Below, one piece after another: positions 1-8,126 of a stretch of DNA of 64,000 bases. How positions within the stretch are numbered: the stretch's first letter is position 1; each line of letters opens with the position of its first letter. Made by a program: the position numbers and the translations under genes. The stretch is from Rhodocyclaceae bacterium (GTDB lineage: Bacteria; Pseudomonadota; Gammaproteobacteria; Burkholderiales; Rhodocyclaceae), in NCBI GenBank assembly GCA_030681195.1, contig JAUXXJ010000008.1:62001-126000 (forward strand), written 5' to 3'. The notes beneath the pieces are model-generated. The model made no database searches and was not told where the DNA came from. It was given only the letters and a program-made list of their open reading frames with translations.

Positions 1-521
1 TCCAGCCGCCGACTCACGGCAGCGAGCATGGCACTGGTGATCAGCGAGACGATGAGCAGGAAGCCCACTGCGAGGATCATGCCGAACGCCATCATTCGGG
101 CACGAATGAGCGTGAGCCAGCCGCTCTTGCGCAGCTGCCCCGGCACCCGCCAGATACGGTCGAGCGCGTTCTGCAATTCGGCAAACACCGTGGTCGCGCC
201 GACAAACAGCAGCACCAGACCCACGGCGGTGGCCGTTATGCCCTCGGCGGGCTCACGCACGCTGGCGAGCAGGTCCTGCACCGCGCTGGCAGCGCTTTCA
301 CCCATGAGGTTCTGTAATTGCGCCTGGATCTCGCCACGGGCAGCGTCTTCACCGAACACCAGCCCAGCCACCGACACCACGATCAGCAGCAACGGTGCCA
401 GCGAGAACATTGTGTAGTAGGCCAGTGCTGCACCCATGCTCGGCACGTAGTCATCGCGCCACGAGGTCGCGGTCTGTTTGACGAGTCCCCACCATGCGGC
501 GGGTAGGCCGGACAGCGTCAC
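1..521 (-). CDS. YihY/BrkB family inner-membrane protein, N-terminal part
   Basis: The first 173 residues are visible; the 3' end lies off the window. The protein shows the YihY (UPF0761) pattern: a soluble start with WWGLVKQTATSWRDDYVPSMGAALAYYTMFSLAPLLLIV, a second hydrophobic segment around ATAVGLVLLFVGATTVFAELQNALDRIW, and a third around RARMMAFGMILAVGFLLIV. The family consists of multi-span inner-membrane proteins with no firmly established activity. I chose the GTG at 521; an upstream ATG is out of frame and stops. It is transcribed away from the hibernation-factor-like gene at 686, and the 164-bp gap holds a shared palindromic element. The family call is firm, the start less so. Confidence 0.85.
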   Translation of the reverse strand, partial: MTLSGLPAAWWGLVKQTATSWRDDYVPSMGAALAYYTMFSLAPLLLIVVSVAGLVFGEDAARGEIQAQLQNLMGESAASAVQDLLASVREPAEGITATAVGLVLLFVGATTVFAELQNALDRIWRVPGQLRKSGWLTLIRARMMAFGMILAVGFLLIVSLITSAMLAAVSRRL

Positions 522-616
522 GGGGTCTCGGCACCGTCGGCTTGTTGGACTGCGGGTTTTCGGTTCATAGCCCACCGGTAAATGCTGCAGTTTGTTCAAC
601 GCGCGTGACCCCGTCC

Positions 617-632
617 GTGCGGCAGCGCACAG
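617..632 (+). promoter_or_regulatory. Stress-type palindrome, copy 1
   Basis: GTGCG-GCAG-CGCACAG, an inverted repeat with a 4-base centre. It ends 54 bases before the start codon at 686. Almost the same element lies 53 bases before the gene at 3143. Related copies lie upstream of 5308 (minus), 32826 (minus), 52583 and 55068. The role as operator or activator site is inferred from recurrence and position. Confidence 0.6.
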
Positions 633-685
633 TGAAACAGGCCCCTATCGCGACACTATCGTCACGATCACCAGAGGAGAACAAC

Positions 686-1027
686 ATGCAGATCCTGATC
701 AATATTGACCACAATTTCGAAGTCCATGAAGCAACGCTGGCAGAGTTCCGGAATAGCGTGCAGAGCGCTCTGAGTCGCTTCAGCGAACACATCACCCGCG
801 TGGAGATCCACTTAAGTGACGAAAACGCCGACAAGAGCGGGCAAAACGACAAGCGCTGCCTGCTGGAGGCGCGTCTTGAACGCCGGCAACCCATGGCAGT
901 TACCTATGCGGCGGCGAATCTGAGCCAGGCGCTTGACGGCGCGCTAGACAAAATGACGCGAATGATCGACAGCACACTGGGACGCGCGCAGCAATCAGGA
1001 AAGCCGCAGCATGAAGATCAAACCTGA
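686..1027 (+). CDS. Ribosome hibernation factor (HPF/RaiA)-like protein
   Basis: 113 residues. The fold pattern matches the HPF/RaiA (sigma-54 modulation) family: an N-terminal strand MQILINIDHNF, a helix with FRNSVQSALSRF, strands VEIHLSDEN and CLLEARLERRQPMAV, then a C-terminal helix SQALDGALDKMTRMIDSTLGR. Such proteins bind the 30S decoding region and silence ribosomes in stress or stationary phase. The ATG at 686 is preceded by AGAGGAGA (673-680), so the longer open frame from 494 is not used. The palindrome at 617-632 suggests stress control. The protein is short and lacks the long-form C-terminal domain. Its charged tail (GKPQHEDQT) is not a family hallmark. Confidence 0.75.
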   Translation: MQILINIDHNFEVHEATLAEFRNSVQSALSRFSEHITRVEIHLSDENADKSGQNDKRCLLEARLERRQPMAVTYAAANLSQALDGALDKMTRMIDSTLGRAQQSGKPQHEDQT

Positions 1028-1057
1028 GGATTGCGAAGATTTGCGAGCGCCTGGTCA

Positions 1058-1819
1058 ATGAGGATGAGCGCCGCAAAAGTCGGCGCAGCCTCTTCCCCTT
1101 TGCGCCTGTTGACCATCAACATTCACAAGGGCTACACCGCGTTCAATCGCCGCTTTGTGCTGCATGAATTGCGCGAAGCGGTGCGCGCAGTACGCTGCGA
1201 CCTGGTTTTTCTGCAGGAAGTCAAAGGCGTCGCGGGCTCCGTCGGCGCGCAGTACGAATTTCTGGCCGATCAGATCTGGCCCGACCACGCTTACGGTCGC
1301 AACGCGGTCTCTGCGGGGCAGGACCACGGTAACGCGGTGCTGTCCCGGCTGCCGATCGTGCGCAACCACAACCATGACCTATCGCTGCCGGGGGCTGAGC
1401 CGCGCGGGCTGCTGCACTGCGTACTGGTCCTGCCCGCCGGGCCATTCGAGCTGCATGTGATGTGCGTGCACCTGGGGCTGAGCGAGGCGCACCGGCGCCA
1501 CCAGCTGGTGAGGCTGTGCGAGACGGTGCACCGCGAAGTGCCTGCCGGTGCGCCGCTGGTCGTCGCGGGCGACTTCAACGACTGGCGCTCGCGCGCCGAT
1601 GCGCTGCTGGGTCCGAGCGGGCTGCAGGAGGTGTTCTGCCACACGTTCGGGGGCCACGCACGCACCTATCCGGCGGGCTTCCCGCTACTGCGGCTCGACC
1701 GCATCTACGTGCGCGGCATCGCCGCGTACCGACCGCTACCGCTGCCGCGCCGCCCCTGGTCCCAGTTGTCCGACCACGCGCCGCTGGCGGCCGAGATCGA
1801 ACTGCCGGAGTCGCCGTGA
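1058..1819 (+). CDS. Endonuclease/exonuclease/phosphatase family protein (YbhP-like)
   Basis: About 253 residues of the EEP fold. Visible motifs are LTINIHKG near the start, FLQEVKG (metal-binding Glu), GDFNDWRSRAD and the C-terminal SDHAPLAAEIEL with the catalytic Asp-His pair. The substrate is unknown; the fold cleaves phosphodiesters or phosphoesters. It overlaps clsB by GTGA, giving tight coupling, as in the ybhP-clsB neighbourhood of enterobacteria. This suggests a lipid- or membrane-linked phosphoesterase. Starts at 1058, 1064 or TTG 1031 are possible and none has a strong ribosome-binding site. Confidence 0.8.
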   Translation: MRMSAAKVGAASSPLRLLTINIHKGYTAFNRRFVLHELREAVRAVRCDLVFLQEVKGVAGSVGAQYEFLADQIWPDHAYGRNAVSAGQDHGNAVLSRLPIVRNHNHDLSLPGAEPRGLLHCVLVLPAGPFELHVMCVHLGLSEAHRRHQLVRLCETVHREVPAGAPLVVAGDFNDWRSRADALLGPSGLQEVFCHTFGGHARTYPAGFPLLRLDRIYVRGIAAYRPLPLPRRPWSQLSDHAPLAAEIELPESP

Positions 1820-3039
1820 ACTCGCACTGGGTGCCCGGCAACCACATCACGCTGCTCGAAAACGGCGAGGAGTACTACCCGCGCGTGTTCGATGCCATCG
1901 CTGCGGCCGAGCACGAGGTGTTGCTGGAGACCTTCATCCTGTTCGACGACAAGGTCGGACGCGCACTGCAGCAGGCGCTGCTGCGCGCAGCCGGACGCGG
2001 TGCCGAGGTGCACGTGCTGATCGACGGCTGGGGATCGCCCGACCTGCCGCCAGCGTTCACGCAACCGCTGCTTGATGCCGGCGTCAAGCTGCGCAGCTTC
2101 GAGCCGGCTCAGCGCCTGTTCGGCACCCGCATCAACATACTGCGCCGCATGCACCGCAAGCTGGTGGTGGTCGACGGACGGCGCGCGTTTGTCGGCGGCA
2201 TCAACTACTCGATCGACCACCTCGACGAGTACGGACCGCTCGCCAAGCAGGACTATGCGGTCGAGATCGAGGGCCCGCTGGTCGGGCAGATCCAGGCCTT
2301 TTGCCGCGCCAGCCTGGAGCGCTCGCAGCCGGCCCGGACCCTGTGGCTGCGGCGCTGGTGGGCGCAGCGCAACCAGGATGCCGATCAGGACGAGAGCGGC
2401 GCAAAGGGCGCAGACGACAGCGTGCGGGCCGCGTTTGTCACGCGCGACAACCGGAGCAACCGCACCGACATCGAACGCCACTACCGCGCCGCAGTGCGCA
2501 GCGCGCACCAGCGCGTACTGATCGCCAACGCCTATTTCTTCCCCGGCTACCGCTTGCTCAGAGACTTGCGCCGGGCGGCGCGGCGCGGCGTGCAGGTCGA
2601 CCTGATCATGCAGGACCAGGTCGACATGCCCTGGGCGCAGCGGGCATCGAAGCTGCTGTACGGACATTTGATACGCGCCGGCGTACGCGTCTACGAATAC
2701 AGCGAGCGGCCGCTGCACGCCAAGGTGGCCGTGGTCGACGACCGCTGGGCAACGGTCGGCTCAAGCAACCTCGACCCGACCAGCCTCAGCCTGAACCTTG
2801 AGGCCAACGTGGTGGTGCGCGACGAGACCTTCGCCAGGCATCTGCGTGAGCAGATCGAGCGTCTGATGCGGCAGCGCTGCGAGCGTGTGCAGCTGCCGAC
2901 GCCGGGTCCGCTGCAATCGGCGTGGATCGCGCTGCGCAGCCTGTTCGTGTTCCACGCCATGCGCTATTTCTCGGGCTGGGTGCGGCACTCGCCGGATAGC
3001 GCCGCGCGGGTGGTTCCGCTGCAGGTCGATTCAGAATGA
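1816..3039 (+). CDS. clsB: Cardiolipin synthase B, phospholipase D family
   Basis: About 407 residues with two HKD motifs: HRKLVVVD near residues 113-120, followed by GGINYS, and HAKVAVVD near residue 296, followed by GSSNLDP and NLEANVVV. Both are intact, so the enzyme should form cardiolipin by phosphatidyl transfer at the inner membrane. No N-terminal membrane helices are present, which fits ClsB rather than ClsA. It starts at GTG 1816, inside the stop of the EEP gene (GTGA overlap), and the two form an operon. A second, broken cls-like gene lies at 31382-31837. Confidence 0.9.
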   Translation: MNSHWVPGNHITLLENGEEYYPRVFDAIAAAEHEVLLETFILFDDKVGRALQQALLRAAGRGAEVHVLIDGWGSPDLPPAFTQPLLDAGVKLRSFEPAQRLFGTRINILRRMHRKLVVVDGRRAFVGGINYSIDHLDEYGPLAKQDYAVEIEGPLVGQIQAFCRASLERSQPARTLWLRRWWAQRNQDADQDESGAKGADDSVRAAFVTRDNRSNRTDIERHYRAAVRSAHQRVLIANAYFFPGYRLLRDLRRAARRGVQVDLIMQDQVDMPWAQRASKLLYGHLIRAGVRVYEYSERPLHAKVAVVDDRWATVGSSNLDPTSLSLNLEANVVVRDETFARHLREQIERLMRQRCERVQLPTPGPLQSAWIALRSLFVFHAMRYFSGWVRHSPDSAARVVPLQVDSE

Positions 3040-3074
3040 GGCCGGCGGTGCGGCCGACCCAAATCACATCACCG

Positions 3075-3090
3075 GTGCGGCAGCGCACAG
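3075..3090 (+). promoter_or_regulatory. Stress-type palindrome, copy 2
   Basis: GTGCG-GCAG-CGCACAG, identical over 16 bases to the copy at 617-632 and at the same distance (53 bases) from the following start codon at 3143. The shared spacing argues for a promoter-linked site. Confidence 0.6.
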
Positions 3091-3142
3091 ACGCGATTCC
3101 TTGCCTCCTTCAGCATTGGATTCAATTACAGAAAGAACGTCT

Positions 3143-4891
3143 ATGACCGAGCCCAACTTATCCAGTTTCATTAGCAAGAATACCGAACCGATCCTTGACG
3201 CATGGGAAAAGTACGCATTGGACCTTATGTCCGTTAATCTCAGTACGACGGATGCGCGCGATCATGCCAAAGGAATGCTGTCGGCGATTGTCACCGACAT
3301 GCGGCAAGCGCAAACCCCTGAGGAGCAATCGGATAAATCACAAGTTGTCGTCCCGCAGGTGGACACGAATACCCAAGCCCAAAGGCACGGCTCCGAACGC
3401 CAATCAGGCGGATTCAGCATGCCCGAAACCGTGTCGGAATTTCGGGCGCTGCGCGCTACCATTCTGCGCCTATGGAACGATTCCGGCGACACCGCAATGA
3501 AAAGCGACCTCGACGGGATGATTCGATTCAACGAGGCCGTCGATAAGATATTGGCCGAGTCGGTGGTGCGCTTCGCCAGCGACAAGGAAGCGATTGCCCA
3601 TCAGTTGGAGATCGACCTGAAGCGGGCGACAACACTTTCCGACACCATCATCGAGAGTGCCCCCGGCGGCTTCTTCATGATCAACGAAGAGGCCCAGTTA
3701 ATGCGCTGGAACGAGCACTTTCGCAAGGAAACCGTCCTACCCGACGAAGAATTGCGCGGCACATCGGTCCTCACCTTCTTCCATGAGCAGGATCGACCGC
3801 TGGCCGCTGCAAAGTTTCTGACGGCCTTCGCCACGGGTTTTACCAGCATGGAAATTCGTGTGCCGACAGCCGATCGCGGGATCAGGCGTTACCTCATGAC
3901 GGCGCGGCGCCTTGAGGTCGATGGCGTGCTCTATGTGGCCAGCTTTGGCATCGATGTCACGGATCGCAAGCAGGCCGAGGAAGCGCTCAATAATGAGAAA
4001 GAGTTTTTCGATGCGATGATCGAGAGTACCCCCGGCGCTTTCTACGTCATCGATGCGGAAGGCAACTATCGCCGCTGGAATAACTACCTTAACCGCCTGA
4101 CCGGGCTTGCGGATCGGGAACTCCAGAATCGGATCTGGCTGCTCACCATCCAGGCGGAAGATCGGCCGCGCGCGGCGGCGATCATGAAAGAAGCCATCGA
4201 GAACGGTTACGCGCAGGCCGAGCTGCAGATGCTCACCCATGACGGCGGCGCCCTGCATTTTTTCATCAGTGTGCGGCGCTTCGTGGTGGGCAATGCCACC
4301 TACCTGGTCGGGGCTGGCGTGGACACGACGGATCGGCGTGCCACGATGAAGGTGCTGGAACACCAGGCGCAAACCGATCCGCTGACGCAAGTCGCCAATC
4401 GCGGCCACTTCGTCGAAATCGCCAATGAAGAGCTGGCGCGCTGCCGCCGTTATGGTCATCCGCTGTCGCTCTGGATGCTCGATATCGATCACTTCAAGGC
4501 CGTGAACGACACCTATGGCCATCATGCCGGCGATGTCGCCTTGCAGTCGCTGATGGTGACGAGTCGGGAAGCACTGCGCGACTGGGACATTCTGGGGCGC
4601 ATGGGCGGCGAAGAGTTTGCCGTGCTGCTGCCAGAAACAGACGCCAGGCAGGCGCTGGACGTGGCCGAACGCTTAAGGATGATGGTCGCCGCCACCCACA
4701 TACCCATCGAGGATGGCCAAATCGTGCGCATGACCGTCTCAACGGGGATTGCCACGGCGGACGACAGCGATATCACCGTCGATTCGCTGCTGGAGCGCGC
4801 CGACAAAGCGCTCTATGAGGCCAAACGCAGCGGGCGCGACAAGGTTTGCGTGGCCGGGAGTCATTCGAAGCTGATTGAGGAACCGGCATAA
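3143..4891 (+). CDS. Diguanylate cyclase with RsbR-type N-terminus and two PAS domains
   Basis: 582 residues. The N-terminus (FISKNTEPILDAWEKYAL, roughly residues 5-140) resembles the RsbR/RsbRD N-terminal sensory domain of stressosome-type proteins. Two PAS domains follow (about 165-285 and 290-415), each opening with DTIIESAPGGFFMI- or DAMIESTPGAFYVI-type sequence. A GGDEF domain ends the protein. Its signature is GGEEF near residue 487, and an RxxD inhibitory site (RDWD) sits five residues before it. It should be an active, product-inhibited cyclase making c-di-GMP in the cytoplasm. The ATG at 3143 follows GAAAGAACG; the longer open frame overlaps clsB and is rejected. The upstream palindrome suggests stress control. 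Confidence 0.88.
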   Translation: MTEPNLSSFISKNTEPILDAWEKYALDLMSVNLSTTDARDHAKGMLSAIVTDMRQAQTPEEQSDKSQVVVPQVDTNTQAQRHGSERQSGGFSMPETVSEFRALRATILRLWNDSGDTAMKSDLDGMIRFNEAVDKILAESVVRFASDKEAIAHQLEIDLKRATTLSDTIIESAPGGFFMINEEAQLMRWNEHFRKETVLPDEELRGTSVLTFFHEQDRPLAAAKFLTAFATGFTSMEIRVPTADRGIRRYLMTARRLEVDGVLYVASFGIDVTDRKQAEEALNNEKEFFDAMIESTPGAFYVIDAEGNYRRWNNYLNRLTGLADRELQNRIWLLTIQAEDRPRAAAIMKEAIENGYAQAELQMLTHDGGALHFFISVRRFVVGNATYLVGAGVDTTDRRATMKVLEHQAQTDPLTQVANRGHFVEIANEELARCRRYGHPLSLWMLDIDHFKAVNDTYGHHAGDVALQSLMVTSREALRDWDILGRMGGEEFAVLLPETDARQALDVAERLRMMVAATHIPIEDGQIVRMTVSTGIATADDSDITVDSLLERADKALYEAKRSGRDKVCVAGSHSKLIEEPA

Positions 4892-5233
4892 GGCGCGGAC
4901 GGGTCTGTGGCAAGACGCATACGGAAAGCGGCTTGGAGCCGATCATTCCAGCGCGTGCTGAAGATGATGACGCGGTCTGCCGTGCGCGTTGGCACCCGGG
5001 CGATCAAGCAAAGCCAGCAAGCCGCGCAAGGTGCAGCGTAGCACGCGTTACGCTGCGACTATTACCGATTATCGACATCGCGGCCGGCTGGTCGCAACGC
5101 TCTGTGAAGTCGACAGGCTCGGGCACGCGTGGAGCGGCGGTTCCGCAAGGCATCGTTACAGCGACCCCAAAGGGCCGGACGCCTCACGGATGATCTGGAC
5201 CTTCGTCGCCAGGCAATTTGCCCTGGCGTCAGA
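4892..5233. other. Intergenic stretch without a recognised gene
   Basis: The 342 bases between the cyclase and the small membrane peptide hold short open frames with no recognisable protein features, no tRNA-like fold and no clear terminator. Confidence 0.5.
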
Positions 5234-5308
5234 CTAGCGCATGCCAAAAAATGACAAGACCGCAATGACGACAACCACCAGCCCGACAATGTAAATAATG
5301 TTGTTCAT
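5234..5308 (-). CDS. 24-residue single-span membrane peptide
   Basis: A very short gene encoding MNNIIYIVGLVVVVIAVL, then SFFGMR. It is one hydrophobic helix with a short basic C-terminus. It has a good ribosome-binding site (AAAGGAAC, 8-9 bases before ATG) and a stress-type palindrome at 5358-5375, 50 bases upstream of the start codon. I recall near-identical peptides scattered in Proteobacteria, usually unannotated or called hypothetical. The function is unknown; insertion in the inner membrane is likely. Promoter-like element, ribosome-binding site and clean hydrophobic frame together support it as real. Confidence 0.7.
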   Translation of the reverse strand: MNNIIYIVGLVVVVIAVLSFFGMR

Positions 5309-5357
5309 TCGGAGTTCCTTTCGAAAACTTCACCTTACCCCCCGCTGCCGTGAAGCT

Positions 5358-5375
5358 CTGTACGCCAACGCGCAC
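5358..5375 (-). promoter_or_regulatory. Stress-type palindrome, copy 3
   Basis: On the minus strand it reads GTGCG-CGTTGG-CGTACAG, the same half-sites as the other copies but with a 6-base centre. It ends 50 bases before the start of the 24-residue peptide gene. Confidence 0.55.
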
Positions 5376-5384
5376 AAATCCGAT

Positions 5385-6080
5385 TTAGTCAGGCGTATGG
5401 GGTGCGTGACGCGTGCTGATCACGACACGGTCGTGGCCACCACGCTTGGCGTCGTAAAGGGCAGTATCCGCCGCTCGCAATACCGCCGGGAGGGTGTCGC
5501 CGTTTTCAGGAAATACAGCCAGGCCAATCGACAGGGTGATTGGTCCGACGGGACGCTGTTCATGCTCGATGTGTAATTGCGGAACGCCGCTGCGCAGTGT
5601 TTCCGCACGCTGGCACAGTTTGTCCTGGCGGGTGTTGGTCATGAAGAGTACGAACGCTTCCCGTCCATAGCGACACAGGATGTCTTCGCTGCGCGCGTGT
5701 GACTTCATGTAGCGACTGACGGCACCCAGCACGGCATCGCCGGCCGCATGACCAAAGGTGTCGTTGCAGCGCTTGAAATGATCGATATCGATCATCATCA
5801 TCCCCAAAGGTTCGCCGCTGCGGCGCGAGCGACTTTCCTCGCGGGGGATCGACGCTTCAAGGTAACGGCGGTTGTGAAGGCCGGTCAATGGGTCGCGCAC
5901 AGGGTCACGTACGGATTGTGTGCGCAGCCGCTGGTTTTCCTCGCTCATGTCTCGCTCGGCGCCCAGACGTTTGCTGACTTCGCGATCAAGTGCGGAGCGC
6001 GCCACATCCAGATGGGCGCTACAGGCGGCCAGTGCCTTGCCGTGATCGCGCCGCTGATTGACCAAGAGGGGTGTCATCAT
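5385..6080 (-). CDS. Degenerate GGDEF-domain protein with intact I-site
   Basis: 231 residues: a coiled-coil-like N-terminus (about 15-60), then a GGDEF domain opening RDPLTGLHNRRYLE. MIDIDHFKRCNDTFGHAAGD is normal, but the signature is GREAF where GGDEF or GGEEF is expected, so cyclase activity is probably lost. The inhibitory RxxD site is kept (RSED, five residues before). This favours a c-di-GMP-binding receptor role, as for other degenerate GGDEF proteins. No sensor or membrane domain is present, so it may also be a truncated remnant. It starts 6 bases after the wbqC-like stop and is probably co-transcribed. Confidence 0.78.
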   Translation of the reverse strand: MMTPLLVNQRRDHGKALAACSAHLDVARSALDREVSKRLGAERDMSEENQRLRTQSVRDPVRDPLTGLHNRRYLEASIPREESRSRRSGEPLGMMMIDIDHFKRCNDTFGHAAGDAVLGAVSRYMKSHARSEDILCRYGREAFVLFMTNTRQDKLCQRAETLRSGVPQLHIEHEQRPVGPITLSIGLAVFPENGDTLPAVLRAADTALYDAKRGGHDRVVISTRHAPHTPD

Positions 6081-6086
6081 CAGCGA

Positions 6087-6854
6087 TCAGAGAAAACAGA
6101 ACTCGCGCAGTTTGAGCGGGGTCATTTGGGCGGCAGGCAGGGATTGTGGGGGCGCCATGCCGCACAGCAGGTCACGACTGTGTGGCCCAAGGTTCAGCAG
6201 CATGTCGATGGCGGACAGACCGGCGATGAATTCACCACTGCCGCACTGGGTATGGCGGGGATGCTTGAAATCCTGCCAGACGATGTTCACCCCGGCCCGG
6301 GCAAATGCCTCACGGTCGAGATAGTCGCGCGAGCCGCCCATGCCGGCCAGATAGGTGTCGGCACCAACTTCCAGACACAGGTTGAGGATCAAATCCGACT
6401 TCGTGCCCGCGACCTTGAGACTTGAACTGCGCAGCATCGGGGTTTCGATGGCGAGCGCTGTTCTGAGAAATTTGAGCATTGCCAAGTCCAGGTCGACCAG
6501 GCGTTCCGGGCGTGATTCCAGGATGTCACGCAAGCTGTGGATGTAGGGGTCGAGGAACAGGGCATCGCGGTAGGCATGGCGCAGTGTGCGAATCATGTCG
6601 GCCCCCCACCAGCGGGTTTCTTCCGCCCTGGGGTTGTCGATCAGTTTGTCGATGATGCGTTCCTGTTGCGACTGCTGCTGTACCGGGACGGTCAGCCAGT
6701 GTGCGTGGTCGTCAAGACGGATGCGGGTGCGGTTCTGGTAGTTGCGCCGCTCGAACTGCACGTGGTCGAGCACGATGAACAGGTCGGCCTGCAGCATGCG
6801 ATGCAGGTAGCCGAGCCAGGGCAGAAAGTTGGGTTGATGGATGGATACGATCAT
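6087..6854 (-). CDS. WbqC family protein
   Basis: 255 residues. The opening MIVSIHQPNFLPWLGY and the later DHVQFERRNYQNR, together with TYLAGMGGSRDYLD, are characteristic of the WbqC family found in O-antigen and exopolysaccharide loci. The biochemical role is not settled; family members are thought to act in sugar modification. The start ATG at 6854 has an AGGAG/CCTCC-type ribosome-binding site (AGGAGAACCTCC). A longer frame from 7106 is not supported. It is divergent from the LmbE-type deacetylase at 7050, a pairing that suggests a shared glycan-modification job. Confidence 0.82.
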   Translation of the reverse strand: MIVSIHQPNFLPWLGYLHRMLQADLFIVLDHVQFERRNYQNRTRIRLDDHAHWLTVPVQQQSQQERIIDKLIDNPRAEETRWWGADMIRTLRHAYRDALFLDPYIHSLRDILESRPERLVDLDLAMLKFLRTALAIETPMLRSSSLKVAGTKSDLILNLCLEVGADTYLAGMGGSRDYLDREAFARAGVNIVWQDFKHPRHTQCGSGEFIAGLSAIDMLLNLGPHSRDLLCGMAPPQSLPAAQMTPLKLREFCFL

Positions 6855-7049
6855 GGAGGTTCTCCTGGTCTTGGGATTCACAGTCTGGGGGCCGACTGGC
6901 GACGCCTGTTCGATGCGCGATTGAGCCGATTGGACGGGCAGGGTGTCGGGATGCGTCACGCCAAATGGACTAGGTCGCCGATTCAATCCATGTACTGGGG
7001 CGACGCTAGGCTGGCGAACCTGACTTGCAACCGAATGAAGGAGTGCGCT

Positions 7050-7781
7050 ATGTCTGAGCTTGGTAATTCCCCCCCCCACAAAACCGTGATTGTGTTCGGT
7101 GCCCACCCGGATGACATCGAGATTGGCATGGCGGGAACCATCTGCCGCCTCACGGAGAGTGGCAATCAGGTCTATGCCTGCATCGCCTCGATACCGGATG
7201 ATCGCGGCCTGCGCATGCGAGAGTCACAGGAGGCAGCGAAGATCCTCGGCATCAAGGATGTGATCGTCCTGCCGATCAAGGCTTCGCAATTGGGCTACAA
7301 CCGCCTCAGCATTGGCGCCATTGATTCGGTGATCAAACAGTTCCGCCCGCATTCGGTGTTTACTCACTGGAACGAGGATTCGCACCAGGATCACGTTAAT
7401 GTCACGCGTTGCATCATCGCGGCGACGCGCAAGAACAACTTCAATGTCTATATGTATGAACAGACGATCCCGGGCGGCATCACGCCGGCAGGTTTTCGCG
7501 CCCAATACCTGATTGATGTGTCGAAATACATTGATCGCAAACTGGCCAGTATTCACGCCCATGCCAGCCAGTTGAAGCGCAATGGTGCGTGGTGGCTGGA
7601 AGGTGTGCGTGGTCGCGCCATGTATCGGGGCTACCAGATTCACACCCAGTTCGCCGAGGCCTTCGAGATCATCAAGATCAATGGCGATACCAATCTGTTT
7701 AACAGCGGCAACGATCTTTCTCATGTACGTGCGGCGGAAGCCATCATGTCGAGTGAAAAGCCGATGCTGATTTCAGCTTAG
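7050..7781 (+). CDS. PIG-L/LmbE-type deacetylase
   Basis: 243 residues. The zinc motif AHPDDIEIG lies near residue 18 and the partner HQDH near residue 112. These match N-acetylglucosaminyl deacetylases (PIG-L, LmbE, BshB). The likely reaction is removal of an acetyl group from an N-acetylated sugar or sugar-lipid. The ATG at 7050 is preceded by AAGGAG with 6-base spacing. It is divergent from the WbqC gene, next to the eps operon. The substrate is unknown. Confidence 0.85.
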   Translation: MSELGNSPPHKTVIVFGAHPDDIEIGMAGTICRLTESGNQVYACIASIPDDRGLRMRESQEAAKILGIKDVIVLPIKASQLGYNRLSIGAIDSVIKQFRPHSVFTHWNEDSHQDHVNVTRCIIAATRKNNFNVYMYEQTIPGGITPAGFRAQYLIDVSKYIDRKLASIHAHASQLKRNGAWWLEGVRGRAMYRGYQIHTQFAEAFEIIKINGDTNLFNSGNDLSHVRAAEAIMSSEKPMLISA

Positions 7782-7791
7782 CGAGCGTGCC

Positions 7792-7985
7792 GTGCCATCC
7801 CTTTTGCGCCAGCGCGGTGCCGATGTCATCGGTATCGACGCCCTCGACCCGGCACACATCCCCGTAGTGCTGCTGGGCGGGGACCGCCGCGCTGATTGCC
7901 AAGGACCGCTTCGAGGCTTTCGGCAAAATGCGCGGCCTGCCGGTGCCGCGCTCGCTGACGCGATCGTCTTTACGATGTTCAGCGC
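7792..7985 (+). pseudogene. Possible remnant of an ATP-grasp enzyme
   Basis: In two different plus-strand frames this stretch encodes pieces resembling ATP-grasp proteins: RQRGADVIGIDALDP and PVVLLGGD, then, after a frame change, LIAKDRFEAFGKMRGLPVPR. The latter resembles the DKxxFxxxxxxLGLPVP signature. Neither piece is a complete domain. It may be a decayed gene of the polysaccharide locus. The assignment is tentative. Confidence 0.3.
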
Positions 7986-8025
7986 AAGCTGATCGGGCGG
8001 GGGTAGGTTGCCCTACGACCGCAGT

Positions 8026-8050
8026 GCCGTCCCGCCAGCGCCGACTTTTC
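8026..8050 (+). repeat. 25-bp dispersed repeat, copy 1 (intergenic)
   Basis: Starts GCCGTCCCGCC, continues through the core CCAGCGCCGACT and ends TTTC. Similar copies occur at 9001, 10099, 15414, 20941, 30778, 52439, 55880 and 60372. This copy lies just left of the higBA promoter. Confidence 0.75.
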
Positions 8051-8090
8051 ACGGGCTGAGGGCTCCTCGTTCGATGCCGGTATCCGCTGC

Positions 8091-8120
8091 TTGCGTCATA
8101 GTTACCAGTTCTTGTATATT
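8091..8120 (+). promoter_or_regulatory. Promoter of the higBA module
   Basis: TTGCGT (8091-8096), an 18-base spacer and TATATT (8115-8120). The predicted start of transcription falls near the ATG at 8127, so the first message could be leaderless. Confidence 0.5.
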
Positions 8121-8126
8121 TAACGC

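Noticed and set aside
494..1027. Longer reading frame giving a 177-residue protein
   Set aside because: The first 64 residues have no family match, and the strong ribosome-binding site and hibernation-factor domain begin at 686.
1075..1086. Possible tenth copy of the dispersed repeat (AAAAGTCGGCGC)
   Set aside because: Only 12 bases match and the rest differs; a coincidence in the coding sequence is likely.
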